From Oryzias latipes (lineage: Eukaryota > Chordata > Actinopteri > Beloniformes > Adrianichthyidae), in contig NC_019870.2 of NCBI RefSeq assembly GCF_002234675.1, positions 3,740,985 through 3,804,984 of the forward strand: a stretch of DNA of 64,000 nucleotides, written 5' to 3'. The position numbers were made by a program, and so were the translations under genes. A model generated the notes under the pieces. That model was not told where the DNA came from. It searched no databases and saw only the letters and a list, made by a program, of their open reading frames with translations. This document shows positions 47,263 to 55,885 of this stretch, piece by piece; position 1 is the first letter of the stretch, and every line of letters begins with the position of its first letter.

Positions 47263-50200
47263 TTGGATGAGACGGAGAGATTCTTGAACTGTTGCCAGAA
47301 GCAGTGGCAGCAGGGGGGGCGAAGGGAGCAGCAAACCCCCCCAGAACTGGTATGGCCCAGCTTGAGCCAAACACTCAGTCTGTGAACTGTGCAGACATGG
47401 GGGCTGCAGGGACAAAGGTCCTCTGCAGTGACGGGTTTGCAGATAATCATGTAGGTACAAAGGAATTTAGCTAGGTTTAGAAAAACTTGCACATCATGCC
47501 TTTTTTAAGAATGCTTTTTTTAACAGGTTTTAATAAAACTGTACTAAAATGCTTGTTGAGACTGAAAAGAACTTGCAAAAAACATTAGAAATTAGTGTTG
47601 CATTAAGTGTCCTTCAAATGGTACATTCTAGGGATATGACGACTCATTTAAGCAACAATACGATTCAAAGCTTCAACCAGTGTGACTCAGAGATAAATAC
47701 TAAACAGTGCAGGTTCCTCGTATTTCTTGCGAGATAATCAAGTGTAAATTAAATATGTTTACAAACAAACAAGTACACAAGAATTAATGGTAAATCCATT
47801 CACATTTTAGTTTCCTAAAGTTTAGCCCACTGTTGTTTTTCCACATCCAAATAACACAAATTATTAGAACATTCTAGCACACTGTACGGTCACATGTCTT
47901 TGCTAAATTCAAAGTGTTTCCACACATTGAACTGGAAAGATGGATGTATCAGTTTTTGCTGTCAACACGTGTGTGTTGTCCGCTCTGAGGCATTTGGTCG
48001 TTTTTACGTTATAGTAAAACAAACCTACCACACCTCAATCCTAACGGTATTTTCCAATACTGATACAATCCATTTATTTCATTTCGAAATGATTTTGTTA
48101 TGGTATAGATCGATTTGATAAACAACTTGCCTCAGACAGATTTTTCTGGTTGGATCGCAGAAATATAAATTGATTCATCAATTGATCAATCGTTACGCCC
48201 CTATGGGGAACGCTAATGACATTTAGGATCTCTTTTGTTTTGATTTTGCTCTCAGGAGAGAACCACTAATTCAAGCAAACCACCCCCCCCTGAGAAAATC
48301 ACACAGTTCCAACAAGTGCTCTATAGGGGCCAGGAAAAATCAGGAAGAAGGAAACTGGTTAGTCCCACTAAACTTCTGGTTATCAGTTATTAACCGGCGT
48401 CTGCACCTCTGTACTAATTTAGATCTACTAACAGAGCAACTTTGCTTTTCACTCTTCTCCAGATTTGTATTGTTTTTCCCCCTGTTCTTTTCCAGTTTCC
48501 ATCCATCCATTTTCTAAATCCCTTTCAGGATCACAGGGTTGCTGAAGCCTATCCTGTTAGATTAAGGCGGGGTACACCATGGCTAGTCTGTGACAGTGCC
48601 ACACAATCACAAAGACACCACAAAGGGGCAACTTGGAACCATCAATCAACCTATAAAGTACGTTTTTGGACTATAGGAGGGACCTGAAGTGCCTGGAGAA
48701 AACCCACACATGAATGAGAGGAACATGCAATCACTACACCAAAAGGTCCCCGCCGAGATTTGAACCAGAACCATCTCGCAGTGGGTGCTAGCCACTACAT
48801 CGTTAGTTCTTGACTGTTGATTGGTCTAAAAATATCGTCAGCATTCAGACTGAATCAAATCACAGCAAAGATTATCAGCAAGTGAACTTAGACTCTCATT
48901 CCCAAACGTCAGCTGGTTCGCTCCATGCCAGAGTTCGGATGAGCTTTCACAACAGGACCATCAAAGTCCACCTCCGAATTCCTGTAACTCCTTCTTCAGA
49001 CTTTAGATGCGGCACAGGACAGCCCAAACACAAACCTGCTGTATTGACGATGCGGTTTGCCTGAATGGTCCCATGAGGAGTCTGTACATCCCATTTGCCG
49101 TCAGATCTCGGAGTGAGGGCGCGCACCGGAGCGGGATTGTAAATCTGGGCGCCATACATGCGAGCTCCTGCTGCCAAAGCCATGGTGAGAGAATAAGGGT
49201 CAATGTGACCGTCTCCAGGGGTGTACAGCCCGGCCAACACCTGACGAAAGAACAAACTGCTGAAGAGAATTTCACCAACCCAACAGCAATCAAAATTAAA
49301 GATTAGGACCAGTTTCAAGTCATAAGTCAATAGGATAATATGAAAATAGCAACCAATTGACATTTGTTGATGCCAGTAGCAATCGTATTGATTTCTTAAT
49401 GTCCTTCCAACTCCCTGAACTCCAAACTAAACTTTATGGACTTTTCGTGCAGAAGAATTTCCCTCTGAAACAAGTCGTCCCTCAAGGACAAAAGGGAAAA
49501 TGGAATCATTTTTTAATCCAGGTAGATCTTAGAAACTTTTCAGCAGCAAGACCTAAGATGAATTTTTACCACTTGGTCTACTCTACTCTAGCAGTTGACG
49601 CCATTTAATCCGGAAGAAGTAACCATCTCGGGGTAACGACAGGGACGACAACAAGTGTGTCTTATCTTTATATGAGGATCAGAAAAGCATGTTTATGTCT
49701 ACCAGGATAGAACATACCTGTACGTCCTAAAAGAACAGCAGCAGTGAGTCAAAACCAGACCGAAACGCAGACATAAAGGTGAGATGCTAGTCTGGTTTAT
49801 TTGCCGAGAAGCCAAAATGGCAACAAGCAAACTGGGAGGGGAAGGCTTTAATTGTTATTCCTGCAAACCGAGATCATGCTACATCAAACAAACCTTGTCC
49901 ATGTTCAGCAGAGGGAAAAGTTCCTGGACTTTCTCTGGAGTTATGAAGTACTGAGGTGTCACATGCCAGTGTGCGCGAGTCATCTGGTACTTCATCTCAT
50001 CCACACGAGCTGCAGTCGAGGCGATGCGGACGCTGCCGGGCTGGTGGAAACCTATGGCCTGTGAACCATACCAACAAAACTTTTTACGCAAAAACTTCTC
50101 AAACAGAGACGGAAAGGTTCGATGGGCCCCTCACCTGTCCAGTTTCCTCCTCCAGGGTCTCGTACAGTTTGATGCTGTCATAGTGGACTTTCTTCAAGTT

Positions 50201-51847
50201 GATGCCCGGATGGTAGTACGTCGTCAGACCGGCCTGAAGTCGCATAAAAGCATTGTGGGAAGGCCTTCATTCGCACTAACATTCTTTTGGTTGACTTGAG
50301 CAGAATAGTAAAGGTGTTGGACTTTAACGTAAAATAGTTATACGCTCTTCAGCACATTTCACACATGCTTTCACGATCAAAGTGCTCTCCAGGACCCTCA
50401 AATCCCATCATACACCAGAAGATTACAAAAACTCTTGAAAAATAACATTTTCCAACAAGATTTCCAATAAAAAATATGAGGAACTCATGAAACGCTGAAC
50501 AAGGGGCATTCTGGAGGATATGCAGAAAAAAAATGGTTATACCAGTACTTACAAATAAAAAGGGAAATAAATAAATGATCATAAAATGAACTGTAATCAA
50601 GAGAAAGCAACAACAAAAAAATACTTTTTTAAAAAGTATCGAGCCAGCAGGTAAATTAAAAATTAAAAATACAGCATAAAAAAATAAATAAAATGATGAA
50701 AGGTGCCCAATATTTTATATAACAACAAAAATATGTATCTATTTAGTTAATTTATTCAAAATAAAATAAAAAATATTATAAATATCGTCGGGTTTAGCAT
50801 AAGTGCATTCATGAGTGGTAATAGATAGTACACCTGTCCTGTTTTACCCTCCAATAGGCAGCCATCTTTCGTTTTGTGACTCTTCTTCTTCTTTACAGTT
50901 AAAAATGTGAGTCTGGTAAACACCAGCAACTGTTATGTGTAGCATAAAAAAGGCTAAAAACGGTTTATTATTCCTTAAAGGTAAACATAATCCTTATTTT
51001 GATCGTGTTGGGACAGAAAACTGCTCATAGTTTGACAGAAAATACTTTAGTCAAACAAATATTGTAAATATGTACGTTTTTATGGAAAACTTGATTGTAT
51101 ATTTCATAGATGTATAGATTTTTAGGGTTAAAATTCAAGATAAAATTTAAAATCTATTTCACTGCATCTTACAGGCAGTTAGGATTTAAAATATAAGTAA
51201 TTGAGCAATTAATGATATAATTTTTTTGACACTTTGGTTGAAAAAAAAACACCTTTTCCTCTGGTTTTACAGCTGTTTTAGCTTTTTTTTTTTTCCTTTT
51301 CTTTGTTTTTTTTAGCAGTTTGGGGTTCTATTTCTATTTAGAGGTGCATATTTCGTGCATTTCTTGGACAGTGTGTGTGTTAAGCACAAGTCATGCGGTG
51401 AGGCTGCAGATCCCGCAGACCAGCAGCAAACCTGAGGAGAACAGCTGCACCTACGGCGTGCCAGGTGGATCCAGCCGTCAGCTCGGACTTCTCCAGCAGC
51501 ACCACATCCTTCAGGCCGCTTTTGGCCAGGTGGTAAGCCAGGCTGACCCCCACGCACCCCCCACCGATGATGACAGTGTCTGCAGTGTCCTTCCATCTTT
51601 TTCCTAAAGAGGAGGAGGCCTCCCTGGAAGGGGGGGGGGGGGTATATAGCTCCATGAACATCTGGATCACCAAAATGTTTGTTAATCTGCTTTGATGCGA
51701 CGTTTGGGGGGGAAACAGACTTTTTGGAGAGGCTCACCTGTCCTGCGCGCGCCTCCTGGAGCTGCAGCAGACCGACCTGACGGGGATCCGCCGCGCGGCT
51801 CCTCGACCCGCAGCCAGGAACCCGACGAGCTTCAGCAGCCGCGACAT
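27460..51847 (-). CDS. dmgdh: Dimethylglycine dehydrogenase, mitochondrial, complete 16-exon gene
   Basis: Flavoenzyme of the mitochondrial matrix. It oxidatively demethylates N,N-dimethylglycine to sarcosine, passing the one-carbon unit to tetrahydrofolate and electrons to electron-transfer flavoprotein. Sixteen exons join in frame to 865 residues (human 866). Residues 1-36 are Arg-rich with no acid until Asp36, a mitochondrial presequence. The dinucleotide motif G57-G-G-C-V-G62 and STWHA follow, with His92 at the position known to bind FAD covalently. Residues about 50-410 are the FAD oxidoreductase domain and about 470-860 the folate-binding aminomethyltransferase-like (GCV_T) region. Exon phases are all compatible and no exon is broken. 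Introns 11-13 are loaded with transposons. Same strand as arsb; divergent from bhmt. Confidence 0.97.
27747..27881 (-). CDS. dmgdh: dmgdh exon 15 (residues 751-795)
   Basis: Encodes [20 protein letters not shown] and [16 protein letters not shown]; 135 nt, phase 0 both ends. Confidence 0.93.
27957..28016 (-). CDS. dmgdh: dmgdh exon 14 (residues 731-750)
   Basis: Twenty codons, [20 protein letters not shown]. Donor AAG|GTAAGT opens a 75-nt intron that is a multiple of three and has no stop. Confidence 0.92.
28051..29092 (-). mobile_element. Tc1-like DNA transposon fossil
   Basis: In dmgdh intron 13 between TA dinucleotides. Terminal CACTCACCAGCC and GGTGGCCACT-like inverted ends match a very common fish Tc1 family. 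The minus strand keeps scattered transposase words such as ARRAGL and SETADLLGF but with deletions and stops. Non-functional. Confidence 0.75.
29264..29421 (-). CDS. dmgdh: dmgdh exon 13 (residues 678-730)
   Basis: Encodes [14 protein letters not shown] and [18 protein letters not shown], conserved folate-domain motifs. Confidence 0.95.
29423..30477. other. AT-rich intronic stretch
   Basis: dmgdh intron 12; no element recognised. Confidence 0.6.
30486..31616. mobile_element. hAT-type non-autonomous element with perfect 8-bp target duplication
   Basis: Terminal inverted repeats CAGGGGTCGGGAACCT / AGGTTCCCGACCCCTG, flanked by TTCTAGAG at 30478-30485 and 31617-31624. Interior has AAGAGCCATA motifs typical of this group. 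No transposase; interrupted by a solo LTR. Lies in dmgdh intron 12. Confidence 0.9.
30568..30908 (-). mobile_element. Solo LTR inside the hAT-type element
   Basis: 341 bp beginning TGTCGCGGAC and ending GACACTACA on the minus strand (TG...CA). A TATA-like AATATAAAG lies mid-way and an AATAAAG signal near the 3' end. Flanking ATAA/ATAT is a probable 4-bp target duplication with one change. No internal retroelement genes remain. Confidence 0.7.
31647..31861 (-). CDS. dmgdh: dmgdh exon 12 (residues 606-677)
   Basis: Encodes [20 protein letters not shown] and RAIRISYT. Only about 30 nt separate its 3' end from the right target duplication of a hAT-type element in intron 12. Confidence 0.95.
31862..32435. 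other. Intronic stretch without recognised feature
   Basis: Start of dmgdh intron 11 sequence; nothing recognised. Confidence 0.5.
32436..32597 (+). repeat. Copy D of the ~550-bp family, 5' half
   Basis: Starts TTAAAAGTCCCACTCTGATTG and reaches the TTTCTGCAGAGCAGCAGGAG block, then is cut by the adjoining MITE. Confidence 0.55.
32892..33419 (+). repeat. Left terminal inverted repeat of the 6.6-kb transposon
   Basis: Built largely of reiterated TTCACAAATGCACAC-like words (about ten within 32930-33170), then a unique CTCGTTTGTGAATCTCCCC stretch. Confidence 0.9.
33498..33663 (+). pseudogene. Degenerate THAP-type zinc-finger exon
   Basis: Starts ATG just inside the left TIR with [11 protein letters not shown], then after a frameshift [18 protein letters not shown] and GHEI[12 protein letters not shown]. 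The order C..C, F, R-x-x-W, A-V, then GHxI and the terminal FTRDC block follows a THAP domain. A GTACGT donor follows directly. An in-frame stop and a frameshift make it non-functional. Confidence 0.5.
34735..34905 (+). repeat. Retroposon 3' tail fragment
   Basis: The CATCGAGACGACTGTTGTTG and GGGCTATACAAATAAAATTGAA words with a (TTGAAA)n end match the tail of a common fish SINE/LINE pair. Confidence 0.5.
35451..36890. mobile_element. hAT-like element nested inside the transposase gene
   Basis: Termini CAGGGCTCCAGACT and its inverse AGTCTGGAGCCCTG bound 1440 bp. A TGTAT repeat flanks both sides; a full 8-bp duplication is not clear. It lies in the intron between two transposase blocks. No intact ORF. 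Confidence 0.7.
37580..37640. repeat. (AATAG)n stretch at a retroposon tail
   Basis: TAGAATAGAATAGAA followed by TATTTAATAATCCCTGAGGA, as at LINE 3' tails; a similar start is at 53617. Confidence 0.4.
38959..39485 (-). repeat. Right terminal inverted repeat of the 6.6-kb transposon
   Basis: Inverse copy of 32892-33419, with one single-base indel and about a dozen substitutions. Confidence 0.9.
39850..39980 (-). CDS. dmgdh: dmgdh exon 11 (residues 563-605)
   Basis: Encodes [20 protein letters not shown] and [13 protein letters not shown]. It sits only about 230 nt from the nested transposon stack of intron 11. Confidence 0.95.
40062..40227 (-). CDS. dmgdh: dmgdh exon 10 (residues 507-562)
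   Basis: Encodes [20 protein letters not shown] and [20 protein letters not shown], start of the aminomethyltransferase-like domain. Confidence 0.95.
40228..41706. other. dmgdh intron 9
   Basis: Non-coding; a LINE-tail-like ACAATGACAATATAAGGATTC is seen near 40955. Nothing else recognised. Confidence 0.5.
41707..41860 (-). CDS. dmgdh: dmgdh exon 9 (residues 456-506)
   Basis: Encodes [20 protein letters not shown] and [15 protein letters not shown], the linker into the folate-binding half. The donor is AA|GTATGA. Confidence 0.93.
41950..42119 (-). CDS. dmgdh: dmgdh exon 8 (residues 399-455)
   Basis: Encodes [16 protein letters not shown] and [10 protein letters not shown], the end of the oxidoreductase domain. 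Acceptor TTCAG|G, donor G|GTAAGA. Confidence 0.95.
42225..42423 (-). CDS. dmgdh: dmgdh exon 7 (residues 333-398)
   Basis: Encodes [16 protein letters not shown] and [19 protein letters not shown], the second FAD-contacting segment. The 83-nt intron 6 separates it from exon 6. Confidence 0.95.
42507..42755 (-). CDS. dmgdh: dmgdh exon 6 (residues 250-332)
   Basis: Encodes [15 protein letters not shown] and [17 protein letters not shown]. Lies 6.3 kb from exon 5. Confidence 0.95.
42873..43115 (-). mobile_element. tRNA-derived SINE, reverse
   Basis: The reverse complement shows the B-box AAGTTCGATTCCC and the CTGGGCAAGACACTGAACCC body seen at 23687-23931. Lies in dmgdh intron 5. Confidence 0.75.
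43395..43500 (-). repeat. Fragment of the widespread teleost repeat with (GGAT)n
   Basis: GGGTGTACCCTGCCTTTGCCC is the reverse of the GGCGGGGTACACC block at 48494-48806, followed by a GGATGGATGG run. Confidence 0.6.
43900..44070 (+). mobile_element. RTE leader fragment
   Basis: CCCGGTCCCAAGCCTAGATAAA and GTGTCAGGTAGGGCATCCAG correspond to the leader of the 8.8-kb RTE copy; diverged and truncated. Confidence 0.65.
44755..45150 (+). repeat. Copy E of the ~550-bp family
   Basis: In dmgdh intron 5. Contains AGCTTCTGCAGAGCGGCAGA and GAAGCATCAGAATGGAGCGG blocks. Confidence 0.6.
45170..47234. other. Intronic stretch without recognised gene
   Basis: dmgdh intron 5. The 46080-46560 part is less AT-rich and looks repeat-like, but I cannot place it in a family. 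Confidence 0.5.
47235..47262. repeat. G28 homopolymer
   Basis: Twenty-eight uninterrupted G on the plus strand; C28 in the dmgdh pre-mRNA of intron 5. Confidence 0.9.
48494..48806 (+). repeat. Widespread teleost interspersed repeat
   Basis: CCATCCATCCATTTTCTAAA, AAGGCGGGGTACACCATGG, GAGAAAACCCACAC and a final GAACCAGAACC-type segment are in the expected order of this very common fish repeat. Lies in dmgdh intron 5. Confidence 0.7.
49036..49240 (-). CDS. dmgdh: dmgdh exon 5 (residues 182-249)
   Basis: Encodes [20 protein letters not shown] and the ANRIVNTAG flavoprotein motif. Ends one base into Gly250. Confidence 0.95.
49894..50058 (-). CDS. dmgdh: dmgdh exon 4 (residues 127-181)
   Basis: Encodes [13 protein letters not shown] through FPLLNMDK; 165 nt. 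Donor AAG|GTTTGT. Confidence 0.95.
50135..50233 (-). CDS. dmgdh: dmgdh exon 3 (residues 94-126)
   Basis: Encodes [20 protein letters not shown]; 99 nt, phase 0 at both ends. Confidence 0.95.
50340..51454. other. dmgdh intron 2
   Basis: AT-rich, no element recognised. Confidence 0.6.
51455..51623 (-). CDS. dmgdh: dmgdh exon 2 (residues 37-93)
   Basis: Contains the FAD-binding motif [18 protein letters not shown] and [15 protein letters not shown] with the covalent-FAD histidine. The acceptor is preceded by a C-rich tract including 12 consecutive C. Donor GCC|GTAGGT. Confidence 0.95.
51738..51847 (-). CDS. dmgdh: dmgdh exon 1 (presequence)
   Basis: ATG at 51847 opens [20 protein letters not shown], an Arg-rich amphipathic leader typical of mitochondrial import. 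Donor AG|GTGAGC, phase 2. Confidence 0.92.
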
Positions 51848-54539
51848 GACTGAGGCGGAGCTCCGTAAGCAGCGCCTCCGTCTGCGCCCCCGAACCGCCG
51901 TCTGCAGCCGCATGCGCACTATTTGCAGTGACCGGCGCTCGGACACGCCCACAGACGAAACTTTCCCGGCAGACTTAACCCTTTGGGTCCCGAGGATCCC
52001 CATGTGGGTGACATATCTACAACCCCCCTAAAGTTTTTAAAATTTTCATTTTAAATATTGAAAAATATATGTCATCACATGTAATATAACTATTTATTAA
52101 TGCATCAATAATAAGTCTATTTGGTAATATTGATTATTTAATATCACTTACTAATGAATAAACATTGATTAATATATATTTGATTTTTATAACATTTTTT
52201 ATCAGAAATATAGTAAAAAAAACAAAAAACACTGCTTTTTTATAGATTTGTTTAAGCTTACACTATTACGCTCAAACTTAAGATCTCCCTGATGTCTTTT
52301 ATTTTGTTGTGCCTGTTTCTCCAAAGTTGACATTTGCTAGATTTTTTATTCACATGCTCAGAGATTTATTTGTTTTTTAGACTCTGTTGATGTTTTTCGC
52401 AATGTTAGCAACAAAAATAAGTTTATGTGTTTGCTTTAAGATAAAAAAAATCAGAACTTTTAAACGTTATAGAAATACTTTCTAAGTTTGGTTACAAGTA
52501 GAAAGCCCTTTTAGCCTAATCTTGGGTTTTATTTTGGGTCAATTAATTATTTAAAGTCAGATTTTCTGGATCCCCAAATAGAAACGGAAAACCTAATGAA
52601 TTGGTCTTAAAAGACTGTCGTGAGCCTCTATCTGACTCCTTACATCAAAAATTTTTAATAAACCTAAAATATGGGTTTTGGTTTTAGGACTTTTTGTTTT
52701 CGTTTTGATTTTCCAAGTTGAATATCTGGCTTAAGGAGATTTATCGTATCACATCTTTTACTCAAAGAAAAATCTAACTACAGAGAACCCGAATTAATGA
52801 GTCTTTTCAATCTGCAATACATCTATCAACCAGCAGGGGGCGAGCAATGTCCCCCAAAACTATCTCAGTGAAAACAACAAAAGATGAAAGAATTTTGTGA
52901 CCCATTAAAAGTTTTCTATGGACTCATGTTTGGTGATTTTACATCATCGACTAATGATTGCATAATAAATAAAATGAAACACTGAAAGATTTTAAATTTC
53001 GAAACTTTGCAGTCTATTTCTCAGACACGCCTTACTTTTTCTACGACTATTTTTCTCAGTCGTAGCTACTACACCACTGTTTACTGTTATAACAGCTGAT
53101 TAGCCGATACTGTCCTAAAACGTTTGCTGCTCTGTACTTGTGATGTCACTAATCTGATTGGCTAGAATTTTTTTTTTTTCAGGACTTGGCAGCCAAAGAA
53201 ACAACGACGTGAGTTTCCAATTTCTTCTAACGTTTGTTTCCCGTGTGAATCATTAAACTTATTTAATCTAGTTTACAGTTAATTAGTTTTGGACTGACCC
53301 TTCAGATGAAAATTGGAAATACATTATAAAATAAAATGATACTTTATGTGTCTATAGAGCAAAACAGAAGCACTTCTGGTTTCTGCAAAAACAAAGTGTT
53401 TGAGTCTGAATGACATTGTGTAATGTAAGTAAGCAAAAAGGCTTTCCAGGTCTTCCCAAACAGAAATGTTTACTTCTGACTTCTCCTTGATTCTAACAGC
53501 AGGTTAGCCTTTAACCCCACTGGAACAGCTGCCGCAGGTTTGAACTGGATGGTTCTGATAACCGCTTTATGTAATCTTTACCCTGCAGAGGTGAGACACT
53601 TCTTTGCACTATTTAGAATAGAATAGAAGACTTTATTCCTTTTGTCAGCGGCAGACATCCGAAAAACAGCGAAGTGACGTACAGCAAGTTGTGTGTAAAG
53701 TGACCAAGTAAAGTAAAGTGACCAAAAATGTTTCGGTTTAACAGTACAGTTTTCAAGTTAAATTAGATAAAATTAACGGAATAGGTAAAGTACACACCAA
53801 AACAACAGCCGTTATAAGAACAAAAAAAAACAACTGAGACACAATAATTGCGACAAAGTATATAAATAAAAGAACGAATGAATAAAAAATGAACACAGCA
53901 TGGCTATAGTGTATCACTGCAGCAGCGTGGTTGGGTTTATGTAAGGATTGAGTTTGTAAGTGAAGTAAGTGAGGGAAATTTCACATAAACAAAACACAAA
54001 AATACAAATGTTACCTATCATACGGTAAAACCGGTACCAGTTTTACATGAGATTACGTGTTTTGGACTTTAATCTCCAGTGAGCAGATTACTCATTTACA
54101 TTTAGGCGGTGGAAGCCAAAAATAGGTCGTTTTAGAGATTTGCATATCATACTTAGACTTTGGGATTTCAGTATTTCACATGTATTTAGTTTGGCAGGAA
54201 ACTGTCCTCCATGTTTTATTCGTACAGAGCAGATTGAAGAAAGTACACTGTAAAACTTTTTCAAATAAAAAAATAAGAGACTTAAAAAAACAATCATTAA
54301 AACGTTTAGATCAAGCTGTGAGAGTGAAGCACTTTTTTTCATAAAACTTTATTTAAAAGCTAGAATCGCCAATCTTTTACATTATTACCCATGTGTGGCA
54401 GTAAAAAAAAGCACTATCAAAATCATATTCAAATATTCATTCATATTTTTGTACATTTTTGGTAACATACTTTAATGTTGCCAAAATTTAAAAAGTTTTC
54501 ATTTCCAAAACTAAGAATTTCTTTCATAATCACTAAAGT
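51848..54539. other. Proximal half of the dmgdh-bhmt divergent spacer
   Basis: First ~110 nt are GC-rich promoter sequence of dmgdh, the rest is AT-rich. A TAGAATAGAATAGAA tract and LINE-tail-like sequence lie near 53617. No gene. Confidence 0.6.
51908..51919 (-). promoter_or_regulatory. NRF-1-like site upstream of dmgdh
   Basis: On the dmgdh strand the sequence GTGCGCATGCGG lies about 60-70 nt before the ATG, close to the NRF-1 consensus YGCGCAYGCGCR. NRF-1 commonly drives nuclear genes for mitochondrial proteins. The site is in a GC-rich promoter-like stretch (51850-51960). Confidence 0.45.
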
Positions 54540-54547
54540 TAGAATAT

Positions 54548-55877
54548 ACTGAGCCCGTGTCCTGACATTAAGATATAAAAATATATCTTGTTCCCACAGA
54601 TTAATATCTTGTTCCCACAGATTATTATGTCATTTGCACGAAATACTATTGCGTTCCCACAAGATACTATTGCGTTCCCTCAAATACTATCCCGTTCCCT
54701 CGAAATGATTAACTCGTGCAAACACAATAATTATGTCGTTCGAACGCAATAATTAATCCGTTCGAACGCAATAATTATTCACGTCATAAATCATTCACGC
54801 GGATATGCTCTCTGTACGATGGCAAAAGCCGCTTTCAGCGGTAACTTCCGTGTCTCTGTGACCCATATTTGTTCAAAAAAGGAACATGAAAAACAAAAAT
54901 GATCACTTTATTACTGTCTCAATGAATATAAGAAAAATATCAAAAGATTTATGATAACTAGGCTGCTTTGTCATACGATAGCTCTTGCTAGGCTACTACT
55001 AGCTCCGCCGCAGAGCTCTTTGATGTATGCCGGCATTTGGGCAACTGGCTGGTCGGTTGACAGACAGCTGATATTGTAGTTTAGGGTCGAATAGGAATAA
55101 TAATATTCAGGACTTGTCTTTTATTAACTTTAGCAGTCAGTCGCTTTACATTCGAAGGCTATTAGGCTACATGCTAACTGACTAGCCGATCATATCCTGT
55201 TATTAATTTACGTCATAGATTTACAGCAGATACCTTCACATTTCTGTCTGTGTGTGTCTCATTACATTGCATTGAAGACACGGAGGATGTTTAGAGAACA
55301 GATTTATTTATTTCAAAAAGCACAAAAGCATCCATCGTATTCACGTTCATTCACATGATGATGATGATCTGGTCCGCCCTCAGTCATCTTGCTGCAAAAG
55401 CCGCTTCCTGCCGCTACTTCCGTGTCTCTGTGAGCATTCAATAGGGGTAAAAATATAAGCAAGAATGGTCGATCTGTTATTGTCTCGATGAAAATCTGAA
55501 AAATATCATATTAAGCTGGCTGCTACGCCTAAAGCACTTACCTTTAGCTTTTTTTTTTTTTTGCACTTACCTTTAGCTCGTAGCATAACAACAATAGCAG
55601 TACGTCACGTTTCCCAGCATGCCTTGCTGCCAATCATTGGTCTTGTTGTTAAACCTTGGTCACAGGGACACGGTGATTGGCCAATGATTGGCAGCAAAGC
55701 ATGCTGGGAAACGTGACGTACTGCTATTGTTGTTATGCTACGAGCTAAAGTACAATAGTATCTTGTGGGAACGGAATAGTATTTCGTGCGAACGACATAA
55801 TAACCTGTGGGAACAAGATATTAATCTGTGGGAACAAGATATATTTTTATATCTTAATGTCAGGACACGGGCTCCGT
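54548..55877. mobile_element. 1.3-kb TIR element with 8-bp target duplication
   Basis: 125-bp terminal inverted repeats (54548-54672 and 55753-55877) starting ACTGAGCCCGTGTCCTGAC, with about five mismatches. Flanks TAGAATAT (54540-54547) and AAGAATAT (55878-55885) fit an 8-bp duplication with one change. Subterminal GTTCCCACA(A)GAT words repeat. An internal duplication (54821-54960 versus 55395-55515) and a long hairpin are inside. No transposase. hAT is the likeliest superfamily by duplication length only. Confidence 0.8.
55571..55750. repeat. Hairpin with 70-bp arms
   Basis: Arms 55571-55640 and 55681-55750 are inverted copies with one mismatch, separated by a 40-bp loop. Confidence 0.92.
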
Positions 55878-55885
55878 AAGAATAT

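Noticed and set aside
47167-47492. Pro-rich minus-strand frames
   Set aside because: Produced by the G28 homopolymer and flanking low-complexity sequence.
51734-52003. Longer N-terminus for dmgdh starting upstream of 51847
   Set aside because: Upstream starts are not ATG in frame, and the ATG at 51847 gives a standard mitochondrial presequence.
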